NCBI GenBank assembly: GCA_963709355.1
Contig: CAVPVY010000005.1
Coordinates: 2,833,451-2,897,450 of the forward strand
Length of the DNA: 64,000 bases
Source: PLOWO2-12-38-17 sp963709355
Lineage (GTDB): Bacteria; Planctomycetota; Brocadiia; Brocadiales; Brocadiaceae
Direction of reading: 5' to 3'
Below, piece after piece: positions 1 to 9,980 of this stretch; the first letter of the stretch is position 1; each line of letters starts with the position of its first letter. The notes beneath the pieces are model-generated. The model did no database searches. It had not been told where the DNA came from and worked only from the letters and a program-made list of their open reading frames with translations. The position numbers were made by a program, and so were the translations under genes.

Positions 1-1028
1 ATTTTTCTGATTATTTCTGAAGCGGTGGGTACACCGCCACCAGTTCTTCCATAAAAATGAACCGGACACCTACCTTCAACAGCTAACCTCACGTCTTCCA
101 CCATTTGTCCTGCGCTCATTTCAACGGTTAAAATACACTTAACGCTTTCTGATAATTTTCTTATAATCTCTTTAGGAAACGGCCAAAGTGTAATCGGACG
201 TAACATACCCACTTTGAAATTAAAACGTTGGCTCTTTTTGACTACTTCCTTACATATTCTTGCAGATGTGCCATAGGCAACCAAAATAATATCCGCTTCG
301 TGGATATTTATTGCTTCATAGCACACTTCATGTTCTTTGATTAATTTGTACTTTCTCTGAAGGTGTGCGTTAAATTCCTCTAATTGTCCTTTGACTGGAT
401 AAAAAGATTTAATAATGCGTCTTTCCCTGCCTTCAGTGCCAGTTAATGCCCAATCTTTGACTGGTAAATTTTTCTTGGGTTTCTTATTAAATTCTACGGG
501 TTCCATTAATTGTCCAATTTGTGCATCGCCAAGTATTAATACAGGATTTCTATATTTATCCGCAAGATCAAAGGCATCGTATACAAGATTTGCCATTTCT
601 TGAGCAGAACTGGGAGCGAGTACAATGGTATGGTAATCACCGTGTCCGCCTCCTTTTACAGCCTGAAAGTAATCTGCCTGTGATGCTGAAATATCTCCCA
701 ATCCAGGTCCTCCACGTTGAATATTTACAATTACACATGGAAGTTCGCTTCCTGCAAGGTAAGACATCCCTTCCTGTTTCAGGCTTATACCGGGGCTGGA
801 TGATGAAGTCATTGTACGGGCACCTGCTGCTGCGCTTCCGTAAACCATGTTAATTGCAGCAATTTCACTTTCGGCTTGTATAAATGTGCCGCCAACCTCA
901 GGCATTCTTACTGACATGTAATTGATAAGTTCGTTCTGAGGTGTAATAGGATACCCGTAATAATACCTGCAACCCGCTTGAATTGCCGCTTCTGCTGCAG
1001 CCTCATTTCCTGTTAATAATAGTTTCAT
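1..1028 (-). CDS. 2-oxoacid:ferredoxin oxidoreductase, alpha subunit (partial, runs off the left edge)
   Basis: The reverse strand is open from an ATG at 1028 to the window edge, so only the first ~342 residues are seen. It starts MKLLLTGNEAAAEAA and continues with YYGYPITPQNELI, ESEIAAINMVYGSA and TSSSSPGISL, which are the pyrimidine-binding domain signatures of the PorA/VorB/KorA alpha subunit. The C-terminal part (VKKSQRFNFKVGMLRPITLWPFP) matches the domain II region of the same family. The enzyme oxidises a 2-oxoacid to acyl-CoA with CoA and ferredoxin in the cytoplasm. It follows a 67-residue ferredoxin subunit after 13 nt, so the two are one operon. The beta and gamma subunits should lie further left. 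The substrate (2-oxoglutarate, pyruvate or branched-chain acid) cannot be decided here. Confidence 0.9.
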   Translation of the reverse strand, partial: MKLLLTGNEAAAEAAIQAGCRYYYGYPITPQNELINYMSVRMPEVGGTFIQAESEIAAINMVYGSAAAGARTMTSSSSPGISLKQEGMSYLAGSELPCVIVNIQRGGPGLGDISASQADYFQAVKGGGHGDYHTIVLAPSSAQEMANLVYDAFDLADKYRNPVLILGDAQIGQLMEPVEFNKKPKKNLPVKDWALTGTEGRERRIIKSFYPVKGQLEEFNAHLQRKYKLIKEHEVCYEAINIHEADIILVAYGTSARICKEVVKKSQRFNFKVGMLRPITLWPFPKEIIRKLSESVKCILTVEMSAGQMVEDVRLAVEGRCPVHFYGRTGGGVPTASEIIRK

Positions 1029-1041
1029 TTTAATATGTCAT

Positions 1042-1245
1042 TTAATTAAAGATTTCTATAGCAACATCGGGACACATTATTGCACATTTTTTGCAACCAT
1101 CGCACTCTGCCCCTTCCTTGAATCTTACCGGATGCAGTCCATGAACGTTTATAGTATCTGATAGTTCCAGCGATTTGTTGCGGCAGACGGGTATACAGAG
1201 GAGACAGCCCTTACAATAGTTTTCTTTTATTTTAATTATTGCCAT
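1042..1245 (-). CDS. 2x[4Fe-4S] ferredoxin, delta subunit of 2-oxoacid oxidoreductase
   Basis: A 67-residue ferredoxin with two cluster motifs, CKGCLLCIPVC near residue 11 and CDGCKKCAIMC near residue 49, so it should carry two [4Fe-4S] clusters. Small ferredoxins of this kind (KorD/VorD type, KENYCKGCxLC) are the electron-accepting subunit of four-subunit 2-oxoacid oxidoreductases. The alpha subunit follows directly. The start overlaps the end of nadK by 14 nt, which suggests translational coupling. Confidence 0.9.
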   Translation of the reverse strand: MAIIKIKENYCKGCLLCIPVCRNKSLELSDTINVHGLHPVRFKEGAECDGCKKCAIMCPDVAIEIFN

Positions 1246-2086
1246 AGTTTGGTTGACCTCCCCAATTCAATTTTTCCCTTAGCACGCCGTAAAATGTCCT
1301 TGCTCCTGTATCAATCATTTGTACCTCGATAGTAGCCTTTTCTATTTTTACTTTATCACCCGATTCCAATTCAGTGAAAACCTGCCCATCTATAGTCAAG
1401 CCTGTGCTACCCAACTGAGATAAAACCTCCATTTCAATTTTTACATCTCCTGAGACAACTAATGGACGGTTTGTAAGTGTATGCGGACATATTGGTACTA
1501 TAATAAATGTATTTAAATCAGGCGTCAGAAGCGGACCACCGGCAGATAGAGAATGTGCTGTTGAACCCAAAGGGGTTGATACAATCAGCCCATCCGCCCT
1601 GTATGTTGCCACACTTTCACCATTAATGGTTAATTTTATAGGGACTAATCTTGACAGGGATGAGCGGGAAATCACTGCATCGTTTATACCTGCAGATTCA
1701 TTTATAATCTTGCCAGCTCGCTCAACACGAGATAATAAGAGCATTCTCTTTCGAATGCTAAAGTTTCCTGTAAATATTTTTTCTAATGATGGGCACACAT
1801 TTTTTTCCACAAGCTCTGCAAGGAAACCGAATCTTCCCATGTGTATGCCGACAATTGGAATTTGATTTTTCCCGAGCAATCTGCATGTGCAAAGAATTGC
1901 TCCGTCACCGCCAAAGACCACAGCTATTTCTGCTCCTGTTTTTTCAATTATTTTCACTTTTGATAAATCTATTATATCAATCTCTACGTATTTTTTGAAC
2001 CATGGTTTCAGTTCGTGAATCGAATCATAAATCTTTTTCTTACATAAGTCTCCTAAAACAAGTATTTTTTTCATTTGCTTATACAC
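1232..2086 (-). CDS. nadK: NAD(+) kinase
   Basis: Phosphorylates NAD+ to NADP+ in the cytoplasm. The 284-residue product has the family GGDG motif at residues 59-62 (VVFGGDGAIL), the GRFGFLAEL stretch, and the long glycine-rich NAD-binding segment beginning DGLIVSTPLGSTAHSLSAGG. The length is normal for bacterial NadK. The first in-frame start is a GTG at 2086 overlapping the end of dxs by 8 nt; an ATG four codons later (2074, MKKILVLGD) is equally plausible because neither has a clear Shine-Dalgarno sequence. It sits between dxs and a ferredoxin gene in the same minus-strand run. Confidence 0.94.
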   Translation of the reverse strand: MYKQMKKILVLGDLCKKKIYDSIHELKPWFKKYVEIDIIDLSKVKIIEKTGAEIAVVFGGDGAILCTCRLLGKNQIPIVGIHMGRFGFLAELVEKNVCPSLEKIFTGNFSIRKRMLLLSRVERAGKIINESAGINDAVISRSSLSRLVPIKLTINGESVATYRADGLIVSTPLGSTAHSLSAGGPLLTPDLNTFIIVPICPHTLTNRPLVVSGDVKIEMEVLSQLGSTGLTIDGQVFTELESGDKVKIEKATIEVQMIDTGARTFYGVLREKLNWGGQPNYGNN

Positions 2087-4013
2087 TCAGGTGTCGTTTT
2101 TCAGACCTGGTAAAGGAGCCATGCACGTCAATTAATTCAAGTGATGTTATAAATTTATCAGCGATTCCATCCGCATCCAAGCCAAGGTTTTTCAATGTCT
2201 GATTACGAGGACCGTGTTCAATAAAATGGTCGGGAATGCCCATTCTTACGATTTTACTTGCATCTTCTCTCTCATCAGAGGCGAGTTCAAGTACAGCAGA
2301 CCCAAACCCCCCCATTAATGCGTGGTCTTCAACTGTTATTATTAATTTATAATTTCTGACTAGTTTAAAAATAAGTTCTTTGTCAAGCGGTTTAGCGTAT
2401 CTTGCGTTAACTACTGTGACGTCAATACCCTTTTTAGTTAATTTTTCTGCTGCATCAAGACATCTGTAAACCATAGCGCCGTAGGCTAGAAGAACGCCGT
2501 CCATGCCTTCCCTTAATACTTCAGCCTTTCCAATTTCGAATGTTTTATACTGTGTATTAAGTTTTTCATCTGGAATATCTTCTTTAGGATAGCGGATAGC
2601 TACGGGTTTATCAGAATCCAGTGCAATCTTAAGCATAGATCTTAATTCGTTGCCATCTTTAGGTGCCATCAAGATGATTTCTGGTAAATTTCGAAGGTAA
2701 GCAATGTCAAATACACCATTATGTGTAGGACCGTCATTACCGACAATTCCAGCCCTATCTAGCGCCAGTACAACCCCATTTTGCTGTAAACAAATGTCGT
2801 GAAATACTTGGTCATAAGCCCTCTGTAAAAATGTTGAATAGATTGCAACTACAGGTTTTAGCCCTCCTACTGAAAGTCCATTTGCTACACCAATGGCGTG
2901 TTGCTCACAAATTCCTACATCGTAAAAACGGTCAGGGAATTTATTGCCAAAGGTAATGATTCCGGTTCCGTCGGGCATAGCGGCAGTGATTCCTACTATC
3001 TTTGTGTCTGCCTTTGCCAGTTCTAATAAAGTATCGCCAAAAACCTTTGTATAAGATATTTTCTTAGGTTCACTGCTAACTTGGGTAATTTTACCGTCAC
3101 AATGTTCAAATTTGCCAGCGCTGTGGAATTGTGTTGGATTTAAATATGCAGGTTCAAACCCGTGTCCTTTTTCTGTTATTACGTGTAAAAGAACAGGTCC
3201 TTCGAGATGTTTAATGTCATTTAATGTCTCAATTAATAACTGGAAATTGTGTCCATCTAACGGACCAAAATAATTAAATCCAAGGCCTTCAAATATATGG
3301 CCCGGCGTCGCGCCTCTCCTTAAAAGTTCTATAGCATGTTCGAGTGTCTTTTCCATTGGCTTGCCAACTACTGGTAAAGCGTTTAATACGTTGCGAATTT
3401 CTTTCTTGAGATCGGTGTATAAAGGAGTGGTGCGTATCTTATTCAAATATTTTGAAAAGGCGCCTACGGTGTTAGATATAGACATCTCATTGTCATTAAG
3501 TACTACCAACAAATTTTTTTTGAGGTCGCCTGCGTGATTTAAAGCCTCAAGCGACATTCCCGCTCCTATAGCGCCGTCTCCAACTACAGCCACAATAGTC
3601 CTTTTGTATCCCAGAATTTCATCAGCGCAGGATAACCCAAGTGCGGCAGAAATGGCGTTACCGCTATGACCGCATGTAAAAGGATCATATATGCTCTCAT
3701 TTTTGTCTGGGAAACCGCTGAGACCTTTATATTGTCTTAATGTTGGGAATTTGGTTTTTCTACCCGTAAGAATTTTATGGACGTATGCTTGGTGCCCTAC
3801 ATCCCAGACGATTTTATCCCTCTTGAAATCAAAACAATAATGCAGTGCAATGGTTAACTCAACAACACCAAGATTTGAGGAAAGATGTCCTGGATTTTTT
3901 GAGATTACATCCACTATTAATTCACGGACTTCTTCTGCTAATTTTGGCAGATCAGTAATCTTTAGTTTTCTTAAATCTTCTGGATATTCAATATAATCTA
4001 ATAATTTGCCCAT
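2079..4013 (-). CDS. dxs: 1-deoxy-D-xylulose-5-phosphate synthase
   Basis: First enzyme of the MEP isoprenoid pathway: condenses pyruvate and glyceraldehyde-3-phosphate using thiamine diphosphate. The 644-residue length is typical. Visible motifs are PGHLSSNLG (41-49), DVGHQAYVHK (71-80), CGHSGNAISAALG (~114-126), the ThDP motif GDGAIGAG at 145-152 ending in NDNEMSIS, and the C-terminal transketolase-like DRAGIVGNDGPTHNG and RYPKEDIP segments. It overlaps nadK by 8 nt. Here dxs follows xseB, an arrangement also common in proteobacteria. Confidence 0.97.
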   Translation of the reverse strand: MGKLLDYIEYPEDLRKLKITDLPKLAEEVRELIVDVISKNPGHLSSNLGVVELTIALHYCFDFKRDKIVWDVGHQAYVHKILTGRKTKFPTLRQYKGLSGFPDKNESIYDPFTCGHSGNAISAALGLSCADEILGYKRTIVAVVGDGAIGAGMSLEALNHAGDLKKNLLVVLNDNEMSISNTVGAFSKYLNKIRTTPLYTDLKKEIRNVLNALPVVGKPMEKTLEHAIELLRRGATPGHIFEGLGFNYFGPLDGHNFQLLIETLNDIKHLEGPVLLHVITEKGHGFEPAYLNPTQFHSAGKFEHCDGKITQVSSEPKKISYTKVFGDTLLELAKADTKIVGITAAMPDGTGIITFGNKFPDRFYDVGICEQHAIGVANGLSVGGLKPVVAIYSTFLQRAYDQVFHDICLQQNGVVLALDRAGIVGNDGPTHNGVFDIAYLRNLPEIILMAPKDGNELRSMLKIALDSDKPVAIRYPKEDIPDEKLNTQYKTFEIGKAEVLREGMDGVLLAYGAMVYRCLDAAEKLTKKGIDVTVVNARYAKPLDKELIFKLVRNYKLIITVEDHALMGGFGSAVLELASDEREDASKIVRMGIPDHFIEHGPRNQTLKNLGLDADGIADKFITSLELIDVHGSFTRSEKRHLSV

Positions 4014-4107
4014 ATTTTGATTTTAACCTGAAAAGTTTATCCGATATTAAATTAGATTTTTCGCTGCGCTTGCTCATAATCTTCGATTGAAATTTCTTAG
4101 CTTTAAA

Positions 4108-4368
4108 TTAAACAGTATCTCCTTTTGTGTTAGTATTCTGGTCAGTTCTGACTTCAAAATCCTTTTTACGAAGTACACCATTTCCCTCTTTAACTAATAT
4201 CTGGATTTTTTTCTCCGCATCTTCGAGCATTGAAACGCACTGTTTATATAACTTAATGCCATTCTCATATTTAGACAACGCTTCGTCAAGGGATAAATCT
4301 CCCTTTTCGAGCTGCTCTACTATATCTTCCAATCCTTTTAGTGTGTCTTCAAATTTTACCTTTGCCAT
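4108..4368 (-). CDS. xseB: Exodeoxyribonuclease VII small subunit
   Basis: An 86-residue acidic helical protein with the family pattern FEDTLKGLEDIVEQLEKGDLSLDEALSKYENGIKLYKQC. It forms the elongated helical stalk that assembles around XseA in the ssDNA exonuclease VII. The C-terminal ~20 residues (RKKDFEVRTDQNTNTKGDTV) are an unconserved tail. It lies 188 nt after the large subunit and 94 nt before dxs. The 188-nt gap to xseA is AT-rich and could hold its own promoter, but I see no clear one. Confidence 0.92.
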   Translation of the reverse strand: MAKVKFEDTLKGLEDIVEQLEKGDLSLDEALSKYENGIKLYKQCVSMLEDAEKKIQILVKEGNGVLRKKDFEVRTDQNTNTKGDTV

Positions 4369-4557
4369 AGTAAAACTGAATTCCTTTAATTTTGAAATTA
4401 TACAAGTCCTATTTTACAACTTCTACCTGTAAGTTTATATTCAAATAACCTTTTTAGCCTTAAATGTAACACAGTGTTGCCTGTTTTATTTTTGGCAGTT
4501 ACAGTGAATTTTGTTAATAACGACCTCCTTATTTGTTGCAAATTAAGGAATACACTT

Positions 4558-5802
4558 TTATTCTAAAGTCTTAACCACTGAGGATATGATAGCGCCTTTA
4601 GAAAGCCGTGTCTTTAACATTTTTCCAGTAATTAAATCTCCAACTGATTTAATGGGTTTATCATCATCAACATTTGTAGTAATGGAATACCCTCTATTTA
4701 GAACCTTTAACGGGCTTATATTCTCTAATCTGTTTGTTAGTCCATTTAATCGTTCCCATTCAAGTTCTGCAATATGTTTACCAGCATAAAATAGTCTCTG
4801 AACGATTTCATCAATTCTTTGCTGTAGCCTTAGATTTTTGTCAAATGGTTTTTTAAACGGGAAGCTGTTCCTGATTCCTTGCAAATGGCTCTTTATTAGT
4901 AATATTTTATTATATAACGCTTGTATAAGTCTAGATTTAATTTTTTCTATTGAATCTTTTAACTGCTCATAACGGGGGACTACCAATTCACCTGCTTCTG
5001 TGGGAGTAAGAGCCCTTTTATCCGCAACCAGATCGGAAATAGTTACATCAATTTCGTGTCCTACTGCTGAGATAATCGGGATTTTTGATGCATAGATACT
5101 ACGCGCAACTACTTCCTCGTTAAAAGCCCACAAATCCTCTAGGCTTCCGCCACCCCTGCCAATAATCATTACATCAATATCAGGGAGGCTATTTAAATCT
5201 TTAATTGCCTGAGCGATTTCAAGGGCAGCGCCTTCTCCCTGAACTTTTACAGGGTAAACAAGCATTTCTACCCTTGCAAATCTTCTGTTGATTACATTTA
5301 AAATATCCATGATTGCGGCGCCTGTTATGGATGTTACAATAGCAATCTTTCTGGGAAGCAGTGGTAGAGGTTTCTTATGTACAAGGTCAAATAAGCCCTC
5401 CTTTTCTAATTTCTCCTTTAGCTGTAAGAAGGCTAATTGTAATGCTCCAATGCCCTTTGGTTCGATGTGTTCAATGATTAATTGATACTGTCCGCGTGTT
5501 TCATATACAGTAATAGACCCAAAGGCGATTATTTGTATTCCATCCTTTGGTTCAAATTTTATATTGTTAGCGACTAATTTAAATATTACAGCTTGTAATT
5601 GCGCATCAGAGTCTTTAAGTGTCAGATATACATGGCCGGATGTCGGTCTCTTTAGGTTGGATATTTCTCCAACAACCCATATACTAAAGAACTCCATCTC
5701 AAGCGAACCGCGAATTCTTCTGGTAAGTTCAGAAATAGTTAATATCTTATTCTGGCTTTTTGTAATATCTAAAAATAATGGTGATGCCTTTGTGGAATTC
5801 AT
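4558..5802 (-). CDS. xseA: Exodeoxyribonuclease VII large subunit
   Basis: Catalytic subunit of the metal-independent single-strand exonuclease. The N-terminal OB fold (SELTRRIRGSLEMEF to SGHVYLTLKD, ~17-75) is followed by the nuclease domain with IIGRGGGSLEDLWAFN and AVGHEIDVTISDLVAD, then coiled-coil arms and the C-terminal LNRGYSI motif. The frame is open back to 5865, but that would overlap ymdB by ~60 nt. I choose the ATG at 5802 (MNSTKASPLF), which lies one base after the ymdB stop and gives a 414-residue protein of normal length. Confidence 0.95.
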   Translation of the reverse strand: MNSTKASPLFLDITKSQNKILTISELTRRIRGSLEMEFFSIWVVGEISNLKRPTSGHVYLTLKDSDAQLQAVIFKLVANNIKFEPKDGIQIIAFGSITVYETRGQYQLIIEHIEPKGIGALQLAFLQLKEKLEKEGLFDLVHKKPLPLLPRKIAIVTSITGAAIMDILNVINRRFARVEMLVYPVKVQGEGAALEIAQAIKDLNSLPDIDVMIIGRGGGSLEDLWAFNEEVVARSIYASKIPIISAVGHEIDVTISDLVADKRALTPTEAGELVVPRYEQLKDSIEKIKSRLIQALYNKILLIKSHLQGIRNSFPFKKPFDKNLRLQQRIDEIVQRLFYAGKHIAELEWERLNGLTNRLENISPLKVLNRGYSITTNVDDDKPIKSVGDLITGKMLKTRLSKGAIISSVVKTLE

Positions 5803-5803
5803 T

Positions 5804-6595
5804 TTAATCGTGTTCTTTAATTTCGACCCTTTGTATACTATTTGCCTTACCACTCTGGCTATCAACGACTATTTTTGCGCCGTTTATCCGTACATCATTT
5901 TCCGCCACTTCAAACTTGGTGGGCATTTGAGTTACAATTGCCTTTAATACACAATCAATCTTTCTTCCAAGTATGGATTCATGTGGACCTGTCATACCCA
6001 GATCGGTTATATAGGCCGTGCCTTTGGGCAATATTTTTTCATCAGCGGTTGGTATGTGAGTATGAGTGCCGACTACTGCGCTTACTTTACCATCAAGATA
6101 CCATCCTATTGCAATTTTTTCTGAGGTAGCTTCAGCGTGAATATCCACAAATATGATATTTGTTTCTTTTGAAATGTTCTTCAAGGCATCATCAACCGAT
6201 CTGAAGGGACAGTCTATTGGTTTCATGAATACACGACCCAGCAGGTTTATTACACCAATGGGAGCATCGGTCTTGGACCGTTTTACTACGTAACCTTTGC
6301 CAATTGCTAAAGGTGAGTAATTGTTTGGTCTTAGAACGCTTTTATTGGTTTCCAGTGTACGAAATATTTCCTTTTTATCCCAGACGTGATCGCCTGTAGT
6401 AATGACATCAATTCCATAGGAGAGTAGTTCTTCTGCTATTTCTTCAGTAATACCGGCACCCGCAGCTGCATTTTCAGCGTTTGCAATACAAAAGTGTATA
6501 TTTTCGCTATCAATATACGGCTTTAGCTTGTCCTTTAGTATTAAACGGCCGGGTTTTCCTACTATATCACCGATGACAAAGACATTAATATTCAT
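5804..6595 (-). CDS. YmdB-family metallophosphoesterase (TIGR00282)
   Basis: A 263-residue dimetal phosphoesterase of the YmdB family, whose studied members hydrolyse 2',3'-cyclic nucleotides and affect RNA turnover and multicellular behaviour. Metal ligands are visible in FVIGDIVGKPGR (6-17), ANAENAAAGAGIT, ITTGDHVWDKKEI and VVGTHTHIPTADE. The start codon overlaps the coaD stop (TAATG), and xseA begins one base after its stop. Family assignment is sure; the physiological substrate is not known from sequence. Confidence 0.93.
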   Translation of the reverse strand: MNINVFVIGDIVGKPGRLILKDKLKPYIDSENIHFCIANAENAAAGAGITEEIAEELLSYGIDVITTGDHVWDKKEIFRTLETNKSVLRPNNYSPLAIGKGYVVKRSKTDAPIGVINLLGRVFMKPIDCPFRSVDDALKNISKETNIIFVDIHAEATSEKIAIGWYLDGKVSAVVGTHTHIPTADEKILPKGTAYITDLGMTGPHESILGRKIDCVLKAIVTQMPTKFEVAENDVRINGAKIVVDSQSGKANSIQRVEIKEHD

Positions 6596-7092
6596 TAAGT
6601 ATTCTTTCCATAAACATGCTTAAATTTCTCTTTTAAACGTCTTTCAACATCAGGTGGAACAAATTGGCTTACGCTGCCTCCAAGGCTGACGGCTTCTTTA
6701 ATCAATGTTGAATTTAAGAATGAATATTGTTCGCTGGTCATTACGAATACTGTTTCAACCTCTTTATTCAGAACCCGGTTTGTCAGTGCCCTTTGAAATT
6801 CATACTCAAAATCTGAAACTGTACGTATACCGCGAAGTATGATATTTGTATGCTGTTTTTTGAGATAGTCCACCAGCATTCCGCTAAAGCAATCTACCTC
6901 CACGTTTTTAAAATCTCTGACATTGTTCTTAATCATTTCCATGCGGTCTTCTACTGAAAAAAGTGCTTCCTTTAGTGGATTACATCCAACAGAAATAACC
7001 AATTTATCAAAGATAATGCTGCCACGTTTAATAACATCAAGATGCCCGTTTGTAACGGGATCGAACATTCCTGGATAAACGGCCTTTTTCAT
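6595..7092 (-). CDS. coaD: Phosphopantetheine adenylyltransferase
   Basis: Adenylates 4'-phosphopantetheine to dephospho-CoA, the penultimate step of CoA synthesis. The 165-residue product begins MKKAVYPGMFDPVTNGHLD with the nucleotidyltransferase T-x-G-H motif at 14-17. It also has RGIRTVSDFEYEFQ and the NSTLIKEAVSLGGSV segment (canonical ISSTxxRE, here NSTLIKE). It follows lptD by 78 nt and its stop overlaps the ymdB start. Confidence 0.95.
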   Translation of the reverse strand: MKKAVYPGMFDPVTNGHLDVIKRGSIIFDKLVISVGCNPLKEALFSVEDRMEMIKNNVRDFKNVEVDCFSGMLVDYLKKQHTNIILRGIRTVSDFEYEFQRALTNRVLNKEVETVFVMTSEQYSFLNSTLIKEAVSLGGSVSQFVPPDVERRLKEKFKHVYGKNT

Positions 7093-7170
7093 TTTTGTAT
7101 AATTTTAAATGGGTTAGGAGGTATCAATACAAGCCTTTCGGCTATTGGTAAGTTAGACGAATATAGTTTG

Positions 7171-9978
7171 TTAGAACCAAAAACGCCTAGGTGTCTTTTG
7201 CAATCCCCGGGGTGTTATATCTAATCTATAAGAATTGTCATTTCTTACAGGATCCAATTCTAAAGTAAGACTGCCGACCCAGTCATGGAAATAACGTGAT
7301 AATACAAAGGTTGTTCTAAGATTTTTGGGTCTGCTTTGTGTATCTTTAATTTCACCATTAGTCTCCTGGCTGTCTGTAGAACGCAGATCATACTTTTCAC
7401 CGAACATAACACTCCACTTCTCGCTAATCTTGTAATCAGTCGCTAGAATGACGGTTGAGCTGATGTCTCTGATATATCGGTGACCAACAAAATATTGCCA
7501 GTCGGGAAGATTGGAAATTTCAACGCCTGACGTTAAGACATCAAATTGAAGTTCTTCGGTGTTAAACTCATTTCTTTCTGAAACAAATGCAACAATGTCT
7601 GTCAGTTGAGAGCGAAAATCAATATTAATAAAATTATCCTTTCTTATTATAATACCATTTATGCCTTCATTGTAAAGACCCGCGTCTGTGGGGAACATAT
7701 AATAATCTATGTTAAATTCTACAAAATCAACAGTCTTTTCCATACCGGGTTCGCCCCGTTTTGTTTGCAACACATTATTTATACCAATTGAAACGACTTG
7801 CGATGAATCCAGGGCGTCCACCGCGTCATATTGATAAAATTCATTCGGGTTTTGTGTAACAAGCGGACTGTAAGCGTACCGTAATGTGGGGGTAAATACA
7901 TGTCGCAGACGGTTTATCTCAAACAAATCATTATAAATGCTGTATGTTCTCCAATGGGTTGAACTCCAGTCAAACCCCAGAGACCCGATGAATCGTCCTG
8001 TGGCGGGACCGTTTTCCTCATCAACTGCGCCGGATGTATCAATACTCTCTGAATATCCTGTGATTCTGCCTTCTACAAAGGGATCTATATTAAAGGCCCA
8101 CAGATTAAATGGTATATCTACGCGGTTTACAGTATCCACCCTCAAAAGAGATTGGGGTTGGACTGTCTGTTCAATCTGGTCAAAAGAACTGTCGAAATAG
8201 GTTACCGCAGATTCCGAAGTATATAAAAGTCGATTATCCAGAAAGGGTTCTCCAATAACTCTGTATGTTACTTCGGGTAAACGCTCTGCATACCTCCTTT
8301 CTCGTAAGGTATCCACAGTATTGTCAAAGCCGTTTAACTGTTCGTTTATCAGGAATGTCTCTGCCTTGTTATCTTGGATTCTGTGTAAGTACAAGACAGT
8401 TTCGTGGTCTTTTTCCTCTTTAAATTCATGTTCAAAGTATTCCCTGAGAAATCTGGGGTCGCTTAAATATGAATATTCCATATCCAGTTGCCAGTCGTGT
8501 GGCAGTTCCTGTCTGTGCCTCCATAAGAACGTACCGCGGTCTTCGTGTTCGATGGGGATATTTTTGATATCAAAAGCACCTTGGTCTTTTATATAATATG
8601 TATCAACAAACCCATACATATCGTTTGTTTTATACTCAAAATCCAGACCAGTACCTATGCCTCTCTCTTGTAAATAATCAAGGTTTAAGGTAAGGTCACT
8701 CCAGTCACTCTGGTTTCCGCCTGTAACGGCATACAAGTCCCAGTCCGTTCTGATAAATGAGCCAAAACGGGAAGAACTTCCAAATTGCAAATCTTTTAAA
8801 GGGCGATTTTTCCTTATATCAAGGGATAAATACGGGAAATAAGCTACAGGATATTTGCCTAAGTAAAATGAATTATTTGTGGTGGACACAATATTATGTC
8901 CTTCGCTCTGGATTAACCGTATCCTTTTACCCTTAAAATGATAGTGAGGATGTCCGTATCCACAATTAGTTATGGTGCCATTTTTAATCTCATATCGGCC
9001 TTCGCCAATACGCTGTATTTCCTCTCCGCTGATATAAGCAGACATTTCTTCAGAGATAGGTTTTTTTGCTTTTTTAGAGCCAGTCTTTGTTCCTGAAGTA
9101 GCGCTAGTTTTATCCTTTTTTTCTTCTTGGATTGACGTTTTTATTTGGCTATTGATTAGTATGCCTTTTCCTTCCTTTGCGTTTTCGAATATTTTATCGG
9201 CAATTTGTACATCATCCTTTTGTCGCATGGTTACATTACCTTCAGCGTAAAACTCACTAAGCGCTCCCTCAGAATAAGCAGGGCTGCCTGATGCCGGTTG
9301 GTCAAACCACAGAATAACGCTGTCTGCATCTAGTGTCACTTCTCCCTGTTTAATTTTTACGTTTCCGAGTGCCACAACAACGCGTTTATTGCCCTCTTGC
9401 CAGGAATCAATGTTATCAGCAATTATATCAACCACTTCTTCTTTTTTTGGCGCCCCCGTCGTAATCTTCTTGGATATTTCGGTGGATAAATATTCTTCTT
9501 TATCCATCGAACGGATTTCTTCTCCGCGCAAAACAATGTCAGTTATATGCGGTTCTTCAAGGGTTTCGATAACCTGTGTTCCTGAATTGACGACAATGCC
9601 TGTCAGTGTCTCAAATCTCAAATAAACCTGCGCAAAATTCTCAAAGTTTTCATCTTCAAGAATGGTTACATTACCTTCGCAGTAGACTTCAATTGTTGCC
9701 TGTTTGAATTGTGTCGCTTCTCCCTCGTGAAACCAGCAGACTGCTGAGTTTGCCGTAATCTGGAAAGATCCCTGTAAGATTTTTATATCTTTGCTTGCAA
9801 CAAATACACGAATGCCGTCTTTTTCCCAAGTGTTTATGTGACTTGCCGATATTGAAAAAGGCCTCTGTTCAATATTCTTTACAGACAATAGTCCTTCGGC
9901 GTGACAGTATACGCTTGATACAAATGACAGGAAAAGCAATAAAAGAATGTATGCGCTTTTTATACAGGAATAATTCAA
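7171..9978 (-). CDS. lptD: LPS-assembly outer membrane protein LptD (OstA)
   Basis: A 935-residue outer membrane protein that inserts LPS into the outer leaflet. A hydrophobic signal segment (residues ~10-25, ending SVYCHA) is followed by two OstA/LptA-like repeats (~40-130 and ~185-270, each with NIDSW/INTWE and GNVKI patterns). A Lys/Ser-rich linker near 285-310 follows, then a long domain of alternating aromatic and polar residues typical of a beta barrel. The final residue is Phe (RRFWF), the usual outer-membrane-protein signature. The start is 2 nt after the degT stop. Finding LptD, with lpxB at 29.1 kb, supports a real LPS-type outer membrane. Confidence 0.9.
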   Translation of the reverse strand: MNYSCIKSAYILLLLFLSFVSSVYCHAEGLLSVKNIEQRPFSISASHINTWEKDGIRVFVASKDIKILQGSFQITANSAVCWFHEGEATQFKQATIEVYCEGNVTILEDENFENFAQVYLRFETLTGIVVNSGTQVIETLEEPHITDIVLRGEEIRSMDKEEYLSTEISKKITTGAPKKEEVVDIIADNIDSWQEGNKRVVVALGNVKIKQGEVTLDADSVILWFDQPASGSPAYSEGALSEFYAEGNVTMRQKDDVQIADKIFENAKEGKGILINSQIKTSIQEEKKDKTSATSGTKTGSKKAKKPISEEMSAYISGEEIQRIGEGRYEIKNGTITNCGYGHPHYHFKGKRIRLIQSEGHNIVSTTNNSFYLGKYPVAYFPYLSLDIRKNRPLKDLQFGSSSRFGSFIRTDWDLYAVTGGNQSDWSDLTLNLDYLQERGIGTGLDFEYKTNDMYGFVDTYYIKDQGAFDIKNIPIEHEDRGTFLWRHRQELPHDWQLDMEYSYLSDPRFLREYFEHEFKEEKDHETVLYLHRIQDNKAETFLINEQLNGFDNTVDTLRERRYAERLPEVTYRVIGEPFLDNRLLYTSESAVTYFDSSFDQIEQTVQPQSLLRVDTVNRVDIPFNLWAFNIDPFVEGRITGYSESIDTSGAVDEENGPATGRFIGSLGFDWSSTHWRTYSIYNDLFEINRLRHVFTPTLRYAYSPLVTQNPNEFYQYDAVDALDSSQVVSIGINNVLQTKRGEPGMEKTVDFVEFNIDYYMFPTDAGLYNEGINGIIIRKDNFINIDFRSQLTDIVAFVSERNEFNTEELQFDVLTSGVEISNLPDWQYFVGHRYIRDISSTVILATDYKISEKWSVMFGEKYDLRSTDSQETNGEIKDTQSRPKNLRTTFVLSRYFHDWVGSLTLELDPVRNDNSYRLDITPRGLQKTPRRFWF

Positions 9979-9980
9979 AT

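Noticed and set aside
415..853. Plus-strand frames at the left edge
   Set aside because: Shadows of the partial alpha-subunit gene on the minus strand.
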